From positions 8,902,001-8,966,000 of the forward strand of contig CM070901.1 of NCBI GenBank assembly GCA_036417435.1: a DNA stretch of 64,000 nucleotides. The letters run 5' to 3'. Under the pieces are notes generated by a model, which was not told the origin of the DNA, did not search any database, and saw only the letters and a list, made by a program, of their open reading frames with translations. This document shows positions 24,001 through 31,659 of this stretch, piece after piece. Positions within the stretch are counted from its first letter, which is position 1; each line of letters opens with the position of its first letter. The stretch is from Inia geoffrensis (Eukaryota; Chordata; Mammalia; Artiodactyla; Iniidae). The position numbers and the translations under genes were made by a program.

Positions 24001-25054
24001 TCTATTATAATTATAATGCATTATAAAAAAAGATTATAGTTGTTCTCATTAAAGAAGTTTTTTTCTTAATTGTATAATAGCAAAAGTCTAATTTATTTGT
24101 TCCTTTATGATTCAAGTGCCATAGTGGAAAGAACATTATATTCTAGGCTTCTAAAATCTTGCTTCTCAGAGTGTCACCTGAGGACCAGCAGAATCGGCAT
24201 CACCTGAGAGTTTGCTAGAAATTTAGATCCTCAGGCATTTTACCAGTTCAGCCTGCATTTTAACACAGTCCCCAGGTCATTGGTCTCTACATTAGAAGCA
24301 CTGCTATAGAATACATGTCTTTTGACCTCTATTGAGGTTTTGTTATATATTAGCTTTGTGACTTGGTCAAGTTTGATAACACCTGTAAACTCTGGCTTCC
24401 TCATCTGCTAAAAAGTGAAATAGAATTACTGTGTTCAAGCTCTATACTTGTTACGAGGTTCAAGTGAAACAACTTGTGAAAACATTTTTTTGGTCTTACA
24501 TGAGCGAAGAAAGCCTCACTTATGTGTGAGGTTTATCAACACTATGGGTATATAATCCTTCATTATGTTAAACTCATGTAAACTATTATGTTAAACTCAT
24601 TTATTCAAATATGCAGAAATTAATACAGGATTTTTCACATACTCAGTTTGTATGAGAAATGGGCACACATGTAAATATATTGTTTTGAAATAGTTATGAA
24701 TGAGTATGACTTTATAGGATGAGTAATTTTGTATTTTTAAATTGTTACCATTATAATAATACATTTCAGCTTCAGGTAAGAAAGAGCTGCAAACCAAATA
24801 TGTTCCTTTTTTATTGAGGGCAAAGCCTAACTATATCATTGTCCAGGAGTAGTCTGTTGTGAGTCTTACAAAAGATAATTTTCTAGAAATCTTGCAAACA
24901 ACGCATCTCAAGCTTTTTAGCTTAAGAATGCCCTCTTAGACACATTTCATTTTAATATGAACTGGAACAGGCTTTTAAGATTTTATAGTATACTATCTTT
25001 AATTTCTAGGCAAAAGAAAAACAGAATGCAAAGAAAGCACAGGAAACCAAATGA
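1..25054 (+). CDS. UCHL5: UCHL5 / UCH37 deubiquitinase, 3' seven coding exons (residues 132-329)
   Basis: UCHL5 is a cysteine protease of the UCH family that removes ubiquitin. It acts at the 26S proteasome, bound through ADRM1/RPN13, and in the nucleus with the INO80 complex through NFRKB. The coding exons are 1-41, 116-246, 1628-1691, 9423-9525, 10381-10494, 20382-20480 and 25010-25054. Spliced together they give 198 residues with no internal stop. Counting back from a 329-residue total puts the first codon at residue 132, and this numbering places His at 164 and Asp at 179, exactly the known general base and its partner. The nucleophile Cys88 lies in exons before the window. The C-terminal helical ULD/DEUBAD region (about residue 230 on) binds RPN13 or NFRKB and ends in a Lys/Glu-rich tail, AKKAQETK. 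From memory of the human protein I see only a few substitutions, such as Ala152 for Thr and Leu for Met in the NQLLIEEE stretch. All introns are GT-AG. The gene looks intact and functional. Confidence 0.97.
42..115 (+). other. Very short UCHL5 intron (74 nt)
   Basis: This 74-base intron runs from GTAAAG to a T-rich tract and CACTGTAG. A ctcac motif about 20 bases before the AG could serve as the branch point. At this size it is close to the lower limit for mammalian introns and is probably recognised by intron definition. Confidence 0.93.
116..246 (+). CDS. UCHL5: UCHL5 exon with catalytic His164 and Asp179
   Basis: The exon completes Arg145, then encodes residues 146-188 and the first base of Gly189. 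It starts in the active-site crossover loop (QQMFEFD). Catalytic His164 is codon 171-173 in FHFVSYVP, and Asp179 is codon 216-218 in LYELDG. The acceptor is CACTGTAG and the donor is GTAATG at 247. The ATG at 123 is internal Met148 and not a start codon. Confidence 0.97.
247..1627 (+). other. UCHL5 intron (1,381 nt)
   Basis: AT-rich intron, mostly unique sequence, with a MIR-like stretch at about 1240-1375. I see no other element in it. Confidence 0.9.
1240..1375 (+). repeat. MIR SINE fragment
   Basis: The stretch shows the usual MIR order: a CTC(A)TCATCTGTAAAATGAAGG core, then a TTATCTCACAGAGT segment, then GAGTTTTAATGAAATAA. It is old and diverged. Confidence 0.6.
1628..1691 (+). CDS. UCHL5: UCHL5 exon (residues 190-209)
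   Basis: After acceptor TTCTTCCTAG this 64-base exon completes Gly189, encodes [20 protein letters not shown] and leaves two bases of Lys210. The donor is GTAAAT at 1692. It forms the end of the catalytic domain. Confidence 0.96.
1888..2100 (-). mobile_element. CHR-type tRNA-Glu SINE
   Basis: A poly-T tract leads into the inverted CHR body, ending ...CCACCAGGGAAGCCCC. A 10-bp target-site duplication GAGCCTTGAA flanks it at 1878-1887 and 2101-2110. It is inserted in the ancient L1. Confidence 0.93.
4789..5001 (-). mobile_element. CHR-type tRNA-Glu SINE
   Basis: Inverted CHR body with an A/T-rich tail. The target-site duplication TGAGACTTT lies at 4780-4788 and 5002-5010. It is nested in the ancient L1. 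Confidence 0.92.
6750..9290 (-). mobile_element. Old L1, 5'-truncated
   Basis: The 3' end starts at about 6750 (TATTGAAGTATAGTTGACTT, typical of old mammalian L1 3' UTRs on the complement). ORF2 remnants follow on the - strand at 7712-7894 and 7954-8148, then the complement of the RT palm region near 8360-8580 and of finger regions up to about 9290. Every frame is broken. The element is antisense to UCHL5. Confidence 0.8.
9423..9525 (+). CDS. UCHL5: UCHL5 exon (residues 211-244)
   Basis: The exon completes Lys210 and encodes [20 protein letters not shown] and [14 protein letters not shown]. This is the link between the UCH domain and the C-terminal helical region. The acceptor is a poly-T tract plus AG at 9421-9422 and the donor is GTTTGT at 9526, a relatively weak donor. 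Confidence 0.97.
9526..10380 (+). other. UCHL5 intron (855 nt)
   Basis: AT-rich intron with a MIR at 9650-9910. Nothing else is recognised. Confidence 0.9.
9650..9910 (+). repeat. MIR SINE
   Basis: Nearly full MIR order: CTCTGGAGTCAGGCTTC, CTGCCTTTGCCACTTAGT, TGTGCCTCAGTTTCTTCAT, AAGTAGGGATAATAGTA, then TGCTAAATAAGTGTTA at the 3' end. Confidence 0.85.
10378..10383 (+). promoter_or_regulatory. Tandem NAGNAG splice acceptor of UCHL5
   Basis: The acceptor reads AAG|GAG, so splicing could use either AG three bases apart. Use of the second would delete Glu245 and give a 328-residue protein without a frameshift. The upstream AAG is expected to dominate, since GAG is a poor acceptor triplet. I recall human UCHL5 isoforms of 329 and 328 residues, which would fit. 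Confidence 0.6.
10381..10494 (+). CDS. UCHL5: UCHL5 exon (residues 245-282)
   Basis: This 114-base phase-0 exon encodes [20 protein letters not shown] followed by [18 protein letters not shown]. It is an acidic linker and the first helix of the ULD/DEUBAD region that contacts RPN13 or NFRKB. The donor is a strong GTACGT at 10495. Confidence 0.97.
11800..15754 (-). pseudogene. L1 copy A ORF2 remnant (endonuclease and reverse transcriptase)
   Basis: The endonuclease frame at 15,754-15,116 begins [20 protein letters not shown] and keeps the catalytic Glu in CLHETHL, the GDFNTPLSP motif and the SSAHGTF...DHILG end. Frameshifts or stops then break the frame into 15,228-14,758, 14,708-14,094, 14,072-13,875 and 13,749-12,322. 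The last is a 475-residue open stretch holding the RT active-site motif FADDMILY and much of the C-terminal domain. ORF2p is normally about 1,275 residues, so this copy cannot make a full protein. The 3' limit is estimated by comparison with copy B. Confidence 0.9.
15813..16725 (-). pseudogene. L1 copy A ORF1 remnant
   Basis: ORF1p is the RNA-binding chaperone of L1. The open stretch 16,698-16,030 shows a coiled-coil N-terminal part (many Glu/Lys heptads) and the RRM-like core ([13 protein letters not shown]). The position of the usual start (as in copy B) is CTG here (complement of 16723-16725), so the normal start is lost. Near 16,010-16,055 a local duplication of TTTCTGCTGAAAT shifts the frame and cuts off the C-terminal domain. 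Confidence 0.85.
18761..18770 (-). promoter_or_regulatory. YY1-type motif at L1 5' end
   Basis: The complement reads AAGATGGCGG within the first 20 bases of the element. In human L1 a YY1 site at this place sets the transcription start. That it does so here is inference. Confidence 0.6.
19743..20082 (-). mobile_element. Long-form CHR SINE
   Basis: Inverted element of about 340 bp with poly-T start, repeated TAGTTGTGGCACACAGGCT units and the tRNA-like end ACCAGGGAAGTCCC. An imperfect target-site duplication TCTA(C/A)GTTTGCTTT lies at 19729-19742 and 20083-20096. Confidence 0.9.
20382..20480 (+). CDS. UCHL5: UCHL5 exon (residues 283-315)
   Basis: This phase-0 exon of 33 codons encodes [18 protein letters not shown] and [15 protein letters not shown]. 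It is the core of the ULD/DEUBAD helices that dock on RPN13 (activation) or NFRKB (inhibition). The acceptor is TTATTTTCAG and the donor is GTAAGT at 20481. Confidence 0.97.
23390..23600 (+). repeat. MIR SINE
   Basis: The core TAGGCAAGTTATTTACTTTA, CTATTTCCTCATCTATAAG, GGATTAAATGAGATAAT and TGCTCAATAAATGGTAGT follow in MIR order. Confidence 0.8.
24115..24485 (+). repeat. MIR split by a MER5A insertion
   Basis: MIR 5' sequence (ATAGTGGAAAGAACATTATATTC) precedes a MER5A-like element at about 24,165-24,308, and MIR sequence resumes (TTAGCTTTGTGACTTGGTCA, CCTCATCTGC) to 24,485. Confidence 0.7.
24165..24308 (+). mobile_element. MER5A-like nonautonomous hAT DNA transposon
   Basis: Order CTTCTCAGAGTGTCACCTGAGGACCAGCAG, GGCATCACCTGAGAGTTTGC and TTTTAACACAGTCCCCAGGT matches MER5A as I know it. 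Coordinates are approximate. Confidence 0.75.
25010..25054 (+). CDS. UCHL5: UCHL5 terminal coding exon (residues 316-329 and stop)
   Basis: After acceptor AATTTCTAG the exon encodes [14 protein letters not shown] and TGA. This is the Lys/Glu-rich (KEKE-like) tail that promotes proteasome binding. The stop is at 25052-25054. Confidence 0.97.
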   Translation, partial: AKEKQNAKKAQETK

Positions 25055-25275
25055 AGAAGATGCTTTGGGATGTGTACACATTTCTGCTTCTGCACTTATT
25101 TTCAAGGAAACCATTAAGTATAAAGAACTTTGAGCAACATCCTAATCGACTCAGCGCACGTTTGGCAATAGTCCCAGTCTGTCTCGTCTTCAGTGCATGG
25201 ATTCATAACCTCTCCCTGCCTGCATCATGTGCATGTGGTGCATATTAAATAAAAGTGGTGTTCAGAGCGCTTGCC
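25055..25275 (+). other. UCHL5 3' UTR
   Basis: About 220 bases run from the stop to a canonical AATAAA with a GT-rich GTGGTGTT just behind it. The cleavage point is estimated at 10-25 bases after the hexamer. Longer forms cannot be excluded. Confidence 0.8.
25248..25253 (+). terminator. UCHL5 polyadenylation signal AATAAA
   Basis: Canonical hexamer 194 bases after the stop codon, followed by AAGTGGTGTTC as the likely downstream GU-rich element. Confidence 0.8.
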
Positions 25276-25330
25276 CAAATCCCATTATATGACATTGGAT
25301 CTGAGAACTCCTGTTGGTTCTCTGGATAGA

Positions 25331-25370
25331 TAACTACCGTAATGAACCGTAATGAACTACCGTAATGAAA
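25331..25370 (+). repeat. Short tandem repeat of about 10-13 bases
   Basis: AACTACCGTAATG occurs, then a shortened AACCGTAATG, then AACTACCGTAATG again. It is a local duplication just beyond the likely UCHL5 cleavage site. Confidence 0.7.
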
Positions 25371-25633
25371 ATGGACAAATGATATTCTCTACGTGTAATT
25401 GTTATAATTTTCCAATCTTTCAGCTTGGTTAAATGCTTAAAATTTATAAATGTCAGATCTTGATTAAATGGAGTCTCTTGTTTCTTCTCATCATTAATGA
25501 AAAAAATCAGTATTTGTCTTTGATATCTAAATATTTTGAAGATTTAAAAACTGAATTTTATCTTCTATACCAATTATTTGTAAAAGCTTGATTTTAAAGG
25601 AGATCATTTGAAAAGAACAGAAGTATAGTTTCT

Positions 25634-25973
25634 GGGCTTCCCTGGTGGTCCAGTGGTTAAGAATCTGCCTGCCAATGCAGGGGACATGGGTTTGTGGCCT
25701 GGTCTGGGAAGATCCCACATGCTGTGGAGCAACTAAGCCCATGTGTGCCACAACTACTGAGCCTGCACTCTACAGCCTCCGAGCCACAACTACTGAAGCC
25801 CACACGCCTAGAGCCCGTGCTCCGCAACAAGAGAAGTCACTGCAATGAGAAACCTGCACGCCACAACGAAGAGTAGCCCCCACTCAACCCAAGTAGAGAA
25901 TGCCCACGCGCAGCAACAAAGACCCAACACAGCCAAAAATAAATAAATAAATAAATGTTTTTTAAAAAAAAAA
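25634..25973 (+). mobile_element. Long-form CHR SINE
   Basis: Sense-orientation SINE starting GGGCTTCCCTGGTGGTCCAG with an (AAAT)n and poly-A end. The near-perfect target-site duplication AG(T/C)ATAGTTT(C/T)T lies at 25622-25633 and 25974-25985. Its (AAAT)n tail contains several AATAAA hexamers. Confidence 0.92.
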
Positions 25974-25985
25974 AGCATAGTTTTT

Positions 25986-26600
25986 CTAGTGATTTTTATT
26001 GCTACCAGTAGAAAAAGTAAAAAAAAAAATCCCAATTTTATTTTAGCAAACTTTTTTCAGTGTTTGGGATTATTTTTGTATTGTAGAATTATTTCAGGAA
26101 GGTGTATTATGCATCAAAGCAAAATTTTAGTTTAAGAACAGATTGTAAATCTTAAAGATTTTTGGTGCTACTCTCAGTTTGGCAACATTTTTTCAAGCTG
26201 TTAAGCTGTATCTTTATAAAGAATTGGGGGTTTAGCAATTCAGACTATCTGCTTTTTTTAAAAAAGGATGATGGTGGTGGTGGAGGATCCTTCTTTGCCA
26301 ACTTGAAAAAAATTAGTACAGCCCAGTAGTTTCCAAGAGCCATTTATCGTTTGCCCGCAATGGAATTGGGAGTTGCTTTGTTTTGTTTTTTTTTTTATAA
26401 AATAATATTGTATTCTTGCTCTTCTTTTACAAGTTAAACTTTAAAGGAAGTTTTATAAAACTTAGGTTTGTAAAAGAAATAATCTTTTTTCTTTACTAGG
26501 TACCTTTCTGAAATTGATACATGACTTTAATATTTTATTATAGAAAAGTTTAAACATGTAGAGAGACTGTACGCATCCTCTAGTTTCAAACACTTGAATT
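25986..26600. other. Unique sequence without gene
   Basis: AT-rich sequence with a short GGTGGTGGTGGAGG run near 26,272. I see no gene or clear repeat. Confidence 0.6.
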
Positions 26601-26686
26601 TTTTTTTTTTTTCCTGTAAAATGCTTTGTTTCCATTTGGTCCAAGGGTTGGGAGAGGGCTCCAGCGTGGTTAAAAAGGTGCCTACT

Positions 26687-26903
26687 GGGCTTCCCTGGTG
26701 GCGCAGTGGTTGAGAGTCCGCCTGCCGGTGCAAGGGACACGGGTTCGTGCCCCGGTCCGGGAAGATCCCACATGCCGCGGAGCGGCTGGGCCCGTGAGCC
26801 ATGGTCGCTGAGCCTGCGCGTCCGGAGCCTGTGCTCCGCAACGGGAGAGGCCACAGCAGTGAGAGGCCCGCGTACCGCAAAAAAAAAAAAAAAAAAAAAA
26901 AAA
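26687..26903 (+). mobile_element. CHR-type SINE inside the FTL pseudogene
   Basis: Sense body GGGCTTCCCTGGTGGCGCAG to CGCGTACCGC plus a 25-base poly-A. The target-site duplication GGTGCCTACT lies at 26677-26686 and 26904-26913. The clean tail and long duplication suggest a young insertion. Confidence 0.95.
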
Positions 26904-27667
26904 GGTGCCTACTTGCTGCCGAGAGCTGCTTCAGGCAGAAGGCCTGACACCAGAGGGGCTCCTCAAAGCCCACTGGACTTTGGAGGCTCCTCGTCGTGCT
27001 TGAGGATGAGCCTTTCGAAGGGATACTGGCCCAGCCCAGCCTGGGGGCCAGCCAGCCTGCGGAGCTTGGTCAGGTGGTCGCCCATCTTCTTGATGAGTTT
27101 CACCTGCTCATCTAGGGCGTGGCCCTCCAGGAAGTCACAGAGGCGGGGCTGCGCGCAGGCCGAACCCAGGGCGTTCCGGTCCTCAGGGCCTCATGCAGGT
27201 TCTTCTCTAAGAACACAGCGGCTTCAGGAGCGTCCTGGGTTTTATGCCACGCCTCTTGGGACGGCTTCTGCGCGTCCTGGAAGACGGCCAGGTGGCTGCA
27301 CTGGTTTTGCATTTTCAAGGGTCGCTCGGCGCCCTCGCGCTGCTCCTCCGCCGATTCGCGGAAGAAGTGGCCCGCGCCCCCCAGAGGCACAACGCTTCGT
27401 TGGAAATGGAAGCCCAGAGAGAGGTAGGTGTAGGAGGCCTACAGATGCGTGTTGACCAGGCCGTAGAGGACAGCCTCCGCCTGGGTGGAATCATTCTGAG
27501 GAATCCTGGAGCTCCCGGTTGATGGGTTCATAAGGAGTTAAAGCTCAAAAAATGGAGTTGGCCGGGCCTGGTGGCCTAGGATAGCTGCGTGGCTCATTCC
27601 AAAAGTTAAGACGGGAAAAAAGGTTGGAGGGTGGTCAAAGGCTGGAACAAGGGGCGTCCCTGGGTCT

Positions 27668-27695
27668 GTTCCGTCCAAACACGGTTGAAGCAAGA
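27668..27695 (-). promoter_or_regulatory. Relic iron-responsive element of the FTL pseudogene
   Basis: The complement reads CTTGCTTCAACCGTGTTTGG followed by ACGGAAC. The parental stem is kept, but the loop CAGUGN reads CCGUGU, an A-to-C change at a position needed for IRP binding. It is therefore expected to be inactive even if transcribed. Confidence 0.8.
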
Positions 27696-27730
27696 GACAG
27701 AGATCCTCGGGACCACCGGGCACACTGCCT

Positions 27731-28060
27731 AAGGATTGTTTGTAGGCTTACTACACTGTGGTATTTTTAACTAATGTGGGGAAGACCTGGTGCGAAGTTG
27801 AGTAGTAAACTTAAGGAAATATTTTTCATACATAATTTCAGTTGAAGGTCATGAAGAATTTGTAGTTTTTCATTTGTGGGTAAATATATTTCACTTTGGA
27901 AACGATAGTGATTATGGAGTGTTTTCAAAGCCATGATACAGTTTAACAGTGATTTCATAAGGATTATTTTAAGCTCATCTTGAGCCCATACATTTATTTC
28001 AACTTAATTTATAAAGCCTCTTTTGTAGAGTCTTAAATTTTGTAAAGCAGTACAAGGAGT
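27731..28060. other. Unique sequence without gene
   Basis: Nothing recognisable between the FTL pseudogene and the L1 fragment. Confidence 0.6.
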
Positions 28061-28480
28061 ATTGTAGTAGGTAGTATCCAGTAATCAAGGACGGTGTGAT
28101 ACTGGCATAAGGATCCACAAATAACTCAGGGGGATAGAAGAGAGAGCCTAAAAACAAATCTACATTTATATGGTCACTTGATTTTTGACAGAGGTAGCAA
28201 AGCAATCCAACAGAGAAGGGAAATCTTTTCAACGAATGGAGCCGGAACAGCTAAATATCCCCATGGAAAAAAATGAACCATGATTCCCTACCTCACAAAA
28301 ATGAATTTGAGATGGATGACAGACCTAAATGTGATAGCTAAAATACAAAGCTTTTTAGAGGAAACAGAGGTGAATATCTTAGGTGACAGAAAACAATGAT
28401 ACAAGAATTAAAATTAGTGTTCATGAAAATTAAAAACTTGTCATTGAAAGATGCTTTTAATACAAGTAGCTAGTATCAAA
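28060..28480 (+). mobile_element. L1 ORF2 fragment
   Basis: Sense L1 ORF2 connection and C-terminal region: CCTACCTCACAAAAATGAATT, GGATGACAGACCTAAATGT and AAAGCTTTTTAGAGGAAACA are typical L1 strings. It is short and broken. Confidence 0.75.
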
Positions 28481-28494
28481 TGACATTTAAAAAT

Positions 28495-28670
28495 TCGCTT
28501 TATTCTGGAAAAGGCAAGGCAAGGGGCTTTCCCCTAGAGCCTCTGGAAAGGAACATAGCCCTGCTGACATCTTAGTTTTGGCTCAGTGAGACGCATTTTG
28601 GACTCTGACCTCCAAAACTGTAAGAGAATAAATTTATGTTGTTTTAGGCCAAAAAGTAAATAAATAACTA
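28495..28670 (+). repeat. MaLR (MLT1/MST-type) LTR fragment
   Basis: Strings such as CTGACCTCCAAAACTGTAAG and AGAATAAATTTATGTTGTTT match the 3' part of MaLR LTRs. No retroviral coding sequence lies beside it. Confidence 0.6.
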
Positions 28671-29470
28671 AATAAAAATTAGCTTTGTAAAATCACTGAG
28701 TTAATAGATACAAGACTATTTTCTTATTAATCTAATTCTAATACAATTCCTTGATAGGCATTTGCATAGTAAGAATGGTTTACTTTATCTGCTTCCTCGA
28801 TGACTGCAAATGAATTGTGACCCTTCATGATAATTTCTGCCAGTGAATAAAGAAGTATGACATCCTTTTCTGCGTCCTATGTCATGAAGCTAGTGGGTAG
28901 AGAAAATGGAGGAATAAAGAGCAATTCAGAAATACGTGTTAGTTATGTGGGAAAAAAATTTTTTTAAAGAAATGTTTAAAAGAAAGTCTCATTTGCTCAT
29001 TTCACTTTTGCCCTTTCTTTTCTGATATCTCATTTAACGATTGGGTAGGTGAAGGCACTTCCGTTCTGTTTTATACCTTTTAAAATAGCCAATTCTAAGA
29101 GATATACTTCTGCTGTTTTAAACAAAGAAAGCTCACCAACAGCTGGGGTACTGGCTAGTCTCAATTTCATATGTTTAGTTCCCAAGATAGCTGCCCTTTT
29201 TCTAGCAGAGAGCAGTCAGCTTGACTGTGTCACTAGAATAGACAAATATTTGTTCTGAGATCATGAACCATGGGGACTTGCTCCCTTACTTAGACCATGA
29301 TACATACTTCTGTCTGTGCTACAGTGTGACATGCAGATTAATACCTTTAGTTACTAATCCTGGTTGCCTAAAACATTTCAGGGTACATTCAGAAATTGCT
29401 CTTTTCCTGCAAGAGGATTCTGTTTTTGTTTCAAAAAAAAAAAAAACCATGGCTTTTAAAGGTTTTCCCT
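28671..29470. other. Unique sequence without gene
   Basis: No gene or clear element, apart from A-rich tracts at 29,429-29,445 and 29,470-29,492. Confidence 0.55.
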
Positions 29471-29699
29471 TAAAAAAAGAAAAAAAGAAAACTTAAAGAT
29501 AAGCAAAATAAAATTTAAATTACACATAGTTCTACCACCAGAGATGACTACACTAACACGTTAGTGTACTTAGTGATCCTTTTACCCCATGTTTTTGTAT
29601 GTTAGTCTTACATATCCTCTCCACATTCTGAAATAGATTGGTGTAGTATACATTATTTTTAAAGTTGATACACAATTTACCTTTTTTGTATCATTGACG

Positions 29700-30115
29700 A
29701 CTTACTTGCAGAAAACAAACCACTCTAGCTATTTTAAGAGGAATGGGAATTAATATTGGGAATTTTGAAACTACTTAGTTCCTTACAAAATCATTGGAAG
29801 GTATGGAGAAATGGGCTCCAGTTTGGGTCCCCAGAAAAGACTCCAGCAAAACATACGATAACTGGCCCACCAGGGCAACTGCTACTACTGCAGCGGCCAA
29901 GGGGTTCGCCAGTGGGGTTTCTGACGTTAGAACAGGCTGCAGAGGTTGTGTTCTGGGAATGGGGACCTGCCACACTGTCTGCAGGCACCCAGTGACCATA
30001 CACGGGAAAGCAGAAAACTGCCACCTCTCCCTGGCTGCACATGCCATGGAGATGGCTTCTGCCTTACTTGTCACTTCCAAGTCTTACGTTAGGTTTTCTG
30101 CAAAGGGAGTCTGGG
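29700..30115. repeat. Probable ancient interspersed repeat, family not assigned
   Basis: The text (TTACAAAATCATTGGAAGG, TGGCCCACCAGGGCAACTGC, GCAAAGGGAGTCTGGGAAATTG) reads like a dispersed mammalian repeat I have met before, but I cannot name the family. Short open frames here are not credible genes. Confidence 0.35.
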
Positions 30116-30121
30116 AAATTG

Positions 30122-30363
30122 TTGTTTTTCTTTTTTGACACCTTTATTAGAGTATAATTGTTTTACAATGGTGTGTCAGTTTCTGCTTTATAACAAAGTG
30201 AATCAGCTATACATATACATATATCCCCGTATCTCCTCCCTCTTGCCTCTCCCTCCTTCCCTCCCTATCCCACCCCTCTAGGTGGTCACAAACCACTGAG
30301 CTGATCTCCTTGTGCTATGCGGCTGCTTCCCACTAGCTATCTACCTTACATTTGGTAGTGTAT
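30122..30363 (-). mobile_element. Short 3'-end L1 insertion
   Basis: The complement is the same L1 3' UTR as in the two long copies (CTTTATTAGAGTATAATTG, TACAATGGTGTGTCAGTTTC). The target-site duplication GGAAATTG lies at 30114-30121 and 30364-30371. It is extremely 5'-truncated. Confidence 0.85.
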
Positions 30364-31090
30364 GGAAATTGGTTTTTATAACTCTTCAGTCTGCAGAGTA
30401 GGAAGGCACTCCAAGGATGGAGGACGAGGTCGATGTGGGTGCTGTGTGCAAACCCACTTCATCACACACTACTACGTTCTTCCACCCCAAAACAATTTCT
30501 CCTTTTCACATAAGTAATACGTGTTTATTTTAGAGATATGAGAAAATACAGAGAATAAAAAATATATAAAAATCTAATCTAATCCCATTACCTAGAGATA
30601 ATCAGTGTTAGTATTCTGATGTAGATCTCTCCAGAGAATGTGTTTACACTCACACATATAATAGATATTTTCTTTTTCTGAAAATGGGATTATGTTACAT
30701 GCTATTTCGTCCTAAACTTCTTTTCATATTAATAATTATGCTTATATCACATCATTTTTAATGGCTGCTTAGAATTCCATTATATAAATATGCTTTAATG
30801 TATTTAACAAGCCCCCTATAGGGACTTGTAAGGACTAAAGCGTAGAAACGGGCAAACTGGATAGTTCAGTTTTTAGGGGGGAATTTTATTTTTTAAGGTA
30901 AAGTGAATTCCTAGATCAGGCAAGCATACGTGTTCTTTAATTTGTTATTTTCCTTAGCACATAGTTACTGGCACTAAATCCAGTGACTGACCCAACTAAA
31001 GAGTCACCACTTTAAGCATACCTAGTCCTTTTGTTTTTGACTTGATATGTTAACACCTTGACGTACTTTAAAAGATCTGGTAATATCTTT
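30364..31090. other. Intergenic sequence with an old repeat relic
   Basis: The stretch 30,490-30,820 (AATCCCATTACCTAGAGATAA, CATTTTTAATGGCTGCTTAG) resembles an ancient dispersed repeat that I cannot assign. The rest appears unique. Confidence 0.4.
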
Positions 31091-31390
31091 GGTTAATTTA
31101 TTCTTTGGTAATTTATTCAACATACCTGAGTTCTGGATGCTGGAGGTATAGTGGTGAATGAGATAAAGCCCCACCCTCATGGTGAGACAAGTAATAGACA
31201 AGCCTGTCTAATGTAATTTTTTCAAGTAGCAGTGAGAACTGTATAAAGAAACCAGGACAAAAAGATGGAGGGAGCTGAGGTTTGATAGGATGGCCATGGA
31301 AAGTCCCTTTAAGGAGATGATATTTAAGCAGAGACCTGAATGAAGAGAATTTTCTTTCTGAAGCACTGACTCAGCAATATGAAAGTGAAT
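31090..31390 (-). repeat. L2 LINE fragment
   Basis: The + strand shows inverted L2 3' sequence: TTTATTCAACATACCTGAGT, ACCCTCATGGTGAGACAAGTA and TATTTAAGCAGAGACCTGAA. Old and diverged. Confidence 0.7.
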
Positions 31391-31659
31391 CACATATGGG
31401 CAGAACCAACATGTAATAATTCAGAATATTAATTTGCAGTAATGTTTGATGACAGTTGACTTGGGGTGTCAATATGAAAATAGGTTGAATAAAAGTTACA
31501 TTTAGAAAATGTAGGTCCTAGAAAAGGCTAGGGCCACTGGCCTATCCTTTTTAGGCTATCCAGATATTTTACATGATAAACTTCTCTAACCCTTTCTTGT
31601 AGCAATAATAATATAGTATTGACTAAACCATAATTCCAGTGGTAAAAGCCTCATGCAAG

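Larger units (their letters stand above)
20481..25009 (+). other. Last UCHL5 intron (4,529 nt), mostly unique
   Basis: AT-rich intron, unusually free of L1 compared with the earlier introns. It holds MIR copies at about 23,390-23,600 and 24,115-24,485, a MER5A in the latter, and a possible L2/MIR relic at about 21,980-22,200. Nothing else is recognised. Confidence 0.85.
26600..27730 (-). pseudogene. FTL: Ferritin light chain (FTL) processed pseudogene with nested SINE
   Basis: FTL forms the nucleation subunit of the iron-storage shell. On the - strand, the stretch homologous to the coding region is 27,516-26,990 (527 bases against 528 for an intact 175-codon ORF plus stop). Recognisable parts include [15 protein letters not shown]...[21 protein letters not shown], then [29 protein letters not shown] and FERLILKHD, which is light and not heavy chain. 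No intron is present. The start ATG has become GGG (complement of 27514-27516), the stop after KHD has become GAG (26990-26992), and frameshifts separate the segments. The parental 5' UTR is kept to about 27,730 including the IRE. The 3' UTR ends in CCTTGGACCAAATGGAAA, a mutated hexamer AACAAA and a poly-A run (T run at 26601-26612). A CHR SINE interrupts the 3' UTR. It is a dead retrocopy. Confidence 0.93.

Noticed and set aside
26687..26903. tRNA gene suggested by A- and B-box-like sequence in the CHR elements
   Set aside because: The tRNA-like part belongs to a SINE with tail and target-site duplication and cannot fold as a normal tRNA; the same applies to the other CHR copies.
26706..27455. 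249-codon + strand open frame
   Set aside because: It joins SINE sequence, a poly-A-encoded Lys run and the antisense of the FTL pseudogene, so it is not a gene.
26990..27516. Functional ferritin gene
   Set aside because: Start and stop codons are lost, frames are shifted, introns are absent and a poly-A relic is present.
28495..28670. Endogenous retrovirus
   Set aside because: Only a MaLR-type LTR fragment is visible, with no gag, pol or env-like sequence near it.
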